A stretch of DNA of 64,000 nucleotides. Origin: JAJAZB01 sp964244295 (GTDB lineage Bacteria > Bacteroidota > Bacteroidia > Cytophagales > Spirosomataceae). The stretch is from positions 1-64,000 of the forward strand of contig CAXTIG010000035.1 of assembly GCA_964244295.1 (NCBI GenBank), written 5' to 3'. The position numbers and the translations under genes are program-made. How positions within the stretch are numbered: the first letter of the stretch is position 1; the number at the start of each line of letters is the position of its first letter. A model generated the notes under the pieces. The model worked only from the letters and a program-made list of their open reading frames with translations, was not told the DNA's origin and did not search any database. This document shows, piece after piece, positions 59,734 through 64,000 of this stretch.

Positions 59734-59994
59734 TTATTTTACATCCGGCGGCAGGAACGATTTGAGCACGTCGGCATTCAGGATGGCGAAGGCAACCAGC
59801 GCCTCACGGCCTTGGCCTTTCAGTCCCAGTATCTCGCGTAAACTTTCCCGGTGGGTGCGGATGGTGCCGTGGCTTACGCCGACGAGATCGGCAATTCGCT
59901 CCGAACTATGGCCTAACGAAAGCAGCGCCAGCACTTTTTGTTCGGTTTGGGTTAGGTGCGTCAAAAACCAATTTAAATTGAGAGGGGTGTTCAT
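59734..59994 (-). CDS. Small LuxR/GerE-type HTH regulator
   Basis: An 86-aa protein starting at the ATG at 59992-59994. It is essentially one HTH domain: LTQTEQKVLALLSLGHSSERIADLVGVSHGTIRTHRESLREILGL. No receiver or sensor domain is present. It is the nearest regulator of the peptide operon, separated from the peptide gene by the tandem palindromes. Positions 59995-60250 upstream hold no recognisable gene. Confidence 0.88.
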   Translation of the reverse strand: MNTPLNLNWFLTHLTQTEQKVLALLSLGHSSERIADLVGVSHGTIRTHRESLREILGLKGQGREALVAFAILNADVLKSFLPPDVK

Positions 59995-60250
59995 GAGGCG
60001 TGTTGGTAAAGGGTACTGCTTCGAGGCAGACGGCCCAAGCACGAGGAACCGCCTTACTCGGTTTGGTCAAATTGATGAATAGGGAATGATTGATGAACAG
60101 GGAATGGCGGTTCCGAAGGTAAATCAAAGCTGAAGGGCTAAATGTAACCTGCTCATTCCAATTTTTTGGGAAAAAATTGCGAAGGTGGGGTCAGCTGTTT
60201 GATAATCAAACGATTAAAAAACTGCTCTTTGTGACCATTCTGGTAAAGCT

Positions 60251-61555
60251 TCACCTCACCACCCGATACCCCACCAACGCATCCGCTCGACTCCCCGGCG
60301 GGCGGTGGTACACCAGGATTTCGTAGGTGTTTTGCGTCACCGAATAACTGCCCTCAATCGGCACGGTATCAAGCGGTTGCGTGGCGGCAGTTTCCACGGC
60401 GTAGGTGTAGTTGTACACGCCTTGTTTGAAGGCTAACGCCAGTTGGTATACGCCGAGCGTGGGGTTGTACGTCATCCGGTTTGCTTCGGTACGGTTGAAC
60501 CAGTTGAAGCCGCCCAGCACGTACACGGGCTGCGGGCGTTCGGGCATTTTTAAGGAAAAAACCACCTGCCAGTAGTCGGCTTCGGTGGCCCCGCGATGGG
60601 TTTCGGCATTGTCGATGATGAATTGCCCGTCGAAGTCCTCCGTCTGAAGGTACGCCAGGCCCTGCTGGGGGGTGTCGAAGTTGAGCAGGGCGGCGTTCTG
60701 GTCGGCGCGGCGTTCGATGGCGTTGACGCCGAAGCCCCGCGTTTGGGTGCTGCGGATGTCGAAGTAGCGGAACTCGTTGCCCGCCGGGAGGCTGTTCTCG
60801 CCGTTGAAGGCGCGGAAATCGAGCTTCCGGTCAAACTCGTTGACGGTGAAGGGTTTCAGGCCGGTCAGGGCGTTGTCCCAGCGGTAGTTTTGCCGAATCA
60901 CCACCCGCAAATCTTCGCGGGGATTCAGGATTTGATAACTGCCGTACTGAATATCGAAATCCACCTGCTGGTGGGTGTCGCGCTGGCGGACGTTGGTCGA
61001 AAAACTCACCCGGGCGTTGATGCCGAGCCGGTTGGTGTACACCATAAACCGCCGGGTCAGCACCACGTCGGCGGCGTTGCGGCCCCGGTACACGAGCAGC
61101 AGGTAGTTGCCGGGGAGTTTGACCGGCGGCACCGCGAAGGTGTAGTGCTGGTAGGGCACTTTGGTTTGCACGGCGGTCTGGAAGTCGTAGAGCGGGAAGT
61201 CATTGTAATCGCTGAGGTACTCCACGGCGTTGAGCACCGAGGGCGTCCAGTCGGCATTGCAGTGCAGAATCCGGGCGCGAAAGCCGTCACCCTGGCCCCC
61301 CAAATCGTCGAATTCCAGCACCAACGGGCGGTCTTCGCCCAGCGAAAGCAGCGGCGGGGTCAGCGTGTTGGCCGGGTCGCCGTCGGTGGCACCCCGTGGG
61401 TACAGCAGCGGCGTGGCGATGCGGGCGTCGTACACCCAATCGGTGTAGCGGAGTTGGGGAGCGCTGCGCTCGCTGAGTCGCTGGGCGATGGCGAAATTAA
61501 TCACCAAAATGAGGATGACGGCGGCGAGAAGGCAGGTCAGGAAAAGCGTTTTCAA
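60251..61555 (-). CDS. DUF5103 / type IX secretion system plug-domain protein
   Basis: A 434-aa exported protein beginning at TTG (KTLFLTCLLAAVILILVINFAIAQ signal). The DUF5103 core is shown by LRYTDWVYD, RILHCNADWTPSVL, EYLSDYNDFPLYDF, FMVYTNRLGINARV, NPREDLRVVIRQNYRWDNA and YVLGGFNWF. DUF5103 proteins carry the name type IX secretion plug protein and would act at the outer membrane. This agrees with the T9SS domain on the DUF1501 protein. Confidence 0.88.
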   Translation of the reverse strand: MKTLFLTCLLAAVILILVINFAIAQRLSERSAPQLRYTDWVYDARIATPLLYPRGATDGDPANTLTPPLLSLGEDRPLVLEFDDLGGQGDGFRARILHCNADWTPSVLNAVEYLSDYNDFPLYDFQTAVQTKVPYQHYTFAVPPVKLPGNYLLLVYRGRNAADVVLTRRFMVYTNRLGINARVSFSTNVRQRDTHQQVDFDIQYGSYQILNPREDLRVVIRQNYRWDNALTGLKPFTVNEFDRKLDFRAFNGENSLPAGNEFRYFDIRSTQTRGFGVNAIERRADQNAALLNFDTPQQGLAYLQTEDFDGQFIIDNAETHRGATEADYWQVVFSLKMPERPQPVYVLGGFNWFNRTEANRMTYNPTLGVYQLALAFKQGVYNYTYAVETAATQPLDTVPIEGSYSVTQNTYEILVYHRPPGSRADALVGYRVVR

Positions 61556-61654
61556 ATCCGTTGCGGGCAGTGGTTTCCGAAAGCTAACGGAAAAAAGGGC
61601 GATTTTTTGCGCGTTTGTCGAAACAAACTACCTGGCTTTCATTGGAACAGTTTG

Positions 61655-61725
61655 CGGTTTCTGTTTTCTGGTGCGGAGGTCACCCTGCTCTGAGTTTTTG
61701 AAATTCTAAACAGTTTCATTGAGTA
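61655..61725. repeat. Degenerate solo copy of the gtcaccctgagcg element
   Basis: gtttctgttttctg next to gtcaccctg matches the inverted right flank and arm of the 51.4-kb repeat. The following ttgaaattctaa matches its inverted left flank. The second arm and the loop are missing. It lies between the sigma/partner genes and the T9SS gene. Confidence 0.65.
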
Positions 61726-61732
61726 CCCTCAG

Positions 61733-62005
61733 TCAGTAAAGCTGATAATCCGCCGTTTCCAGCCGGTAAGTCGCGGCGGGTTCTGAGTTGATAGGTTCGG
61801 GGGTTTGCCGCCAGACCAACGCGTTCAGCACCCCCAGCAGCGCCAATCCGGCCAGCACCAGCCTGACGGTCGCCGGGGAAACGCGGGGGACGGTTTGAGC
61901 GTCGGCGAGGGCGTTCAGCCGCGCTTCGATCTGGGTGAACAGAAACGGGTTGGGTTCGGCCCGTTGCAAGCCCTTCAGGGGGGCGAGTAGATCGTCGTCG
62001 TTCAT
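61733..62005 (-). CDS. Small membrane protein, probable anti-sigma partner
   Basis: A 90-aa protein with a short cytoplasmic part (LLAPLKGLQRAEPNPFLFTQIEARL), one membrane helix (VRLVLAGLALLGVLNALVW) and a short tail. It starts 13 bp after the ECF sigma gene. It lacks the zinc-binding HxxxCxxC of standard anti-sigma factors; the NPFLFTQIEARL segment is seen in small sigma-linked proteins of Bacteroidota. Assignment rests on topology and position. Confidence 0.75.
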   Translation of the reverse strand: MNDDDLLAPLKGLQRAEPNPFLFTQIEARLNALADAQTVPRVSPATVRLVLAGLALLGVLNALVWRQTPEPINSEPAATYRLETADYQLY

Positions 62006-62018
62006 GTCGGTCAGGGTT

Positions 62019-62651
62019 TCAGGGGCTTAGACGCCTTCGGCGGTCGATTCCTTCGGTCGGTGTCGGTTTTTCCAACTGCTTGCGCAAATTGGCTTTGGCG
62101 CGTTGCAGGAGCGACTCAACGGCTTTGCGGGAAAGCCCCATCACCGCTGCCACTTCGGCCTGGGGCAACTCTTCGACGTAGCTCAGAATAAACGCCGTTT
62201 GCTGCGCCTCCGGCAAGTGCCGGATGGACCCGAACAGCAGCCGGGCGGCTTCCTGTCGTTCGAGCCCCACGCCGGGGTGGTCGAAGTCGGGCGGGTCGTG
62301 GCGGAGTTCGCTGGTTTCCCCCAAAAACAGGCTCCTCAGCGCGGCAAAGCGTTTTTGTCGTTTTTGGTAGCGCAAAAAATCGAGGCATTTGTTGACCGTA
62401 ATCCGGTACACCCAGGTGCCGAGCGCCGCATTGCCCCCAAATTTTTCGGCGGATTGGTAAATTTCCACGAACACGTCCTGGGTCAGTTCTTCGGCCTCCT
62501 CGCGTCGCTGCACGTAGCTCAGGGCCACGTTGAACACCCGGCTTTTGTACCGCTCGTAAAACGCCCGGAAGGCCGCCGGGTCTTGCCGGAAGTCGGGGAG
62601 GGAGGAAAGAGGGGATTCCAGGGTGGGGGTGGTTTTTGAGCGACAAAGCAA
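62019..62651 (-). CDS. ECF-type RNA polymerase sigma factor
   Basis: A 210-aa protein starting at TTG. Region 2 (RVFNVALSYVQRREEAEELTQDVFVEIYQSAEKF, ~38-72; YRITVNKCLDFLR) and region 4 (LPEAQQTAFILSYVEELPQAEVAAVMGLSRKAVESLLQRAKANLRKQL, with the HTH). The linker is longer than usual. A TACTTTTC near-consensus element at 62690-62697 could be its promoter. The small membrane gene follows immediately. Confidence 0.92.
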   Translation of the reverse strand: MLCRSKTTPTLESPLSSLPDFRQDPAAFRAFYERYKSRVFNVALSYVQRREEAEELTQDVFVEIYQSAEKFGGNAALGTWVYRITVNKCLDFLRYQKRQKRFAALRSLFLGETSELRHDPPDFDHPGVGLERQEAARLLFGSIRHLPEAQQTAFILSYVEELPQAEVAAVMGLSRKAVESLLQRAKANLRKQLEKPTPTEGIDRRRRLSP

Positions 62652-62703
62652 GGGGTTTTTGGAAAACCTGCGGCAGGCCCCGCCGAGGAGAAAAGTATTG
62701 AAT

Positions 62704-62810
62704 GAAGCAGGCTGTCACGCTGAGCGGAGTCGAAGCGCCGGTTGGATGCAGGGAGTAATTTCCAAATTCCAACCCGCGCTTCGACTCCGCTCAGCGTGAC
62801 AGCCTGCTTC
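62704..62810. repeat. gtcacgctgagcg palindrome, perfect 35-bp stem, different loop
   Basis: Arms 62704-62738 and 62776-62810 are exact (gctgtcacgctgagcggagt core). The loop is not the conserved 18-nt one of the other copies, so this member has a different centre. It lies between the M28 peptidase end and the sigma gene start. Confidence 0.96.
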
Positions 62811-62827
62811 CTGCATTTTGAAACCCC

Positions 62828-64000
62828 TCAATCCTTCGCCCCACCTACCGCCGCGCCACCCCCCAACTGCTGCGTCAGCGCAACGATTTTATCGTTCAGG
62901 GAAGAAATCGCCCCGGCGTAGCGGGCCTCGATGGCGGGCAGGTTGGCGGTCGATTTCAGCGAGGCTTCGTACTGAAAGGCGGGCAGCATCCACTCGGCGT
63001 AGCCGCTGTTGGGGTCGGGGGCGGCGTAGAGCGAGCGGTACCAACTCCCGAAGGCCATGCCTTTTTCGTCGAGAAAGGCTTTTTCCAGTCCCCGCAGGCC
63101 CTCGTTGAGAGCGGCGGTTTTGGTTTTGTCCAACGGCCCGGCGGCGAGTTGGCGTTTGGCGGTGGTTTCGTAGGCGGCGGCGGTCCCCTTCAGCGTTTCC
63201 ACCTGAGTCAGGAGTTTTTGCACCGAAAAATCGGGGCTGTACGCTTTGATTCGGCCCTCCACGGTTTTCAGGTGGGTGGTGAGATCGGTGGCGTAGCGGC
63301 TCACGTCGTAGGGAATCAGGTCGGCGTTGGCGAGGCGGGTCGCCATCGTGCCGAAAACCTGCTCCACCATCGGGCCGAGCTTGTAGGTGGGGTTGGCGAA
63401 TTTTTCGTAGTAGTACAAATCGTCGTACACCGAGTGGTAGGGCGTGGGGCCGGTGGTGCCGACGTTGAGCGAGGGTACGCCCGCGTGCATGTAAAACGCG
63501 ATGTGGTCGGAGCCGCCGCCGAGGTTACCCAGGGCCGGTTCGTCGGAGCCGGGGCGGCGCGAACTCAGCCAGTGCGCGTACACGGTTTTGCTTGAATCGG
63601 GGTACTCCACGGCCTTCGACGCATCCAGGGCCAGATTTTTCAGCGAAGGCGACGCCTGCCCGACGAAAGTTTTACCCGTCACGGCGGCGTCGGCGTTGAA
63701 GTAGGCGACGGCTTTTTTGGAAAGTTCGTCCCGAAACTGCTCTACGTATTCCGTCGAGCCGATCACGCCCGCCTCCTCGGCGTCCCAGTGGGCGACCTTG
63801 ATCGTGCGGCGGGGGCGCTGCCCGGTTTTCGCCAGTTTGCCCAGCGATTCGGTGAGCGAAAGCAGCATGGCCGTGCCGCTGTTGGGGTCCATCGCGCCGA
63901 AGCCCCAAGCGTCGTAGTGGCTGCCGAGCACGATCCACTCGTCGGGAAATTCGCTGCCGGGCAAGGTGCCGACGACCTGATTCACCCGCGTCATCACCTT
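62828..64000 (-). CDS. Peptidase M28 (glutamate carboxypeptidase-like), partial
   Basis: C-terminal ~390 residues of a zinc aminopeptidase/carboxypeptidase; the N-terminus lies beyond the right edge. Metal ligands: His and Asp in VLGSHYDAWGFGAMDPNSG, Glu-Glu in DAEEAGVIGSTEY, Asp in YFNADAAV and His in TPYHSVYDD. GGGSDHIAFYMHAGVPSLNVG is conserved in the M28B group. The C-terminal ~180 residues form the helical transferrin-receptor-like dimerisation domain. It is normally an exported enzyme. Confidence 0.93.
   Translation of the reverse strand, partial: KVMTRVNQVVGTLPGSEFPDEWIVLGSHYDAWGFGAMDPNSGTAMLLSLTESLGKLAKTGQRPRRTIKVAHWDAEEAGVIGSTEYVEQFRDELSKKAVAYFNADAAVTGKTFVGQASPSLKNLALDASKAVEYPDSSKTVYAHWLSSRRPGSDEPALGNLGGGSDHIAFYMHAGVPSLNVGTTGPTPYHSVYDDLYYYEKFANPTYKLGPMVEQVFGTMATRLANADLIPYDVSRYATDLTTHLKTVEGRIKAYSPDFSVQKLLTQVETLKGTAAAYETTAKRQLAAGPLDKTKTAALNEGLRGLEKAFLDEKGMAFGSWYRSLYAAPDPNSGYAEWMLPAFQYEASLKSTANLPAIEARYAGAISSLNDKIVALTQQLGGGAAVGGAKD

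Noticed and set aside
1..64000. tRNA or rRNA genes, integrase or intact insertion sequence
   Set aside because: No conserved tRNA/rRNA segments and no transposase or integrase motifs were recognised, apart from the short RAYT fragment. A covariance-model scan would settle it.

Overview
The window reads as chromosomal DNA of a fairly GC-rich Bacteroidota bacterium, most likely Cytophagales (Spirosomataceae-like). The evidence is two SusC/SusD pairs, a GLPGLI protein beside a TonB-type barrel, a type IX secretion (T9SS) plug-domain protein, a T9SS C-terminal sorting domain, DUF3276, DUF3667, DUF5723 and C10 peptidase families, and promoters of the TTG-N~21-TAnnTTTG type found in this phylum. 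I see no rRNA, tRNA, CRISPR array, integrase or intact transposase. The only transposase trace is a 41-codon REP-associated transposase fragment at the left edge.

Layout. 1-8 kb: an ABC exporter, a barrel-like protein, a long patatin, an SDR dehydrogenase and a sugar-phosphate-isomerase-like protein. 8-21 kb: a propeller/HEAT/cytochrome c protein, a heparinase-like lyase, GLPGLI plus TonB barrel, an AGE epimerase, a PfkB kinase, an MBL-fold hydrolase and a short patatin. 21.7-32.8 kb: two divergent SusCD operons around a 475 bp control region, the right one followed by a cyanophycinase-like S51 peptidase. 33-38.3 kb: an ABC-F protein, DUF3667, a CnrX/Spy-like protein and an overlapping YHYH-MORN-SCO set. 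38.4-40.7 kb: a small operon headed by a twice-frameshifted C10 peptidase. 40.9-55 kb: DUF5723, phosphofructokinase, a DoxX-like protein, YdcF, a TlpA-like thioredoxin, DUF58, RlpA, DUF3276, YchF and a DUF1800-DUF1501 pair. 60-64 kb: T9SS plug-domain protein, ECF sigma with a small partner, and a peptidase M28 cut by the right edge.

The most interesting unit is at 55.1-60.0 kb on the minus strand. In transcription order it holds a LuxR-type HTH protein, two tandem 20-bp palindromes, a 58-aa peptide with a double-glycine leader, an intra-operon hairpin, a LolA-like protein, a membrane protein, a CxxC thioredoxin-fold protein and a C39-peptidase ABC exporter. This has the architecture of a regulated export system for a small two-cysteine peptide. 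The accessory genes and the peptide gene are much more AT-rich than everything around them.

The second striking property is the density of long inverted repeats. Nearly every intergenic space holds one, usually 60-160 bp, with perfect stems of up to 40 bp. Several belong to recognisable families: one starts gtcatcccgacg, another gtcaccctgagcg with a conserved 18-nt loop. Several run into genes, supplying the last codons and stop of three proteins, a possible start codon of a fourth and an in-frame insertion inside a fifth.
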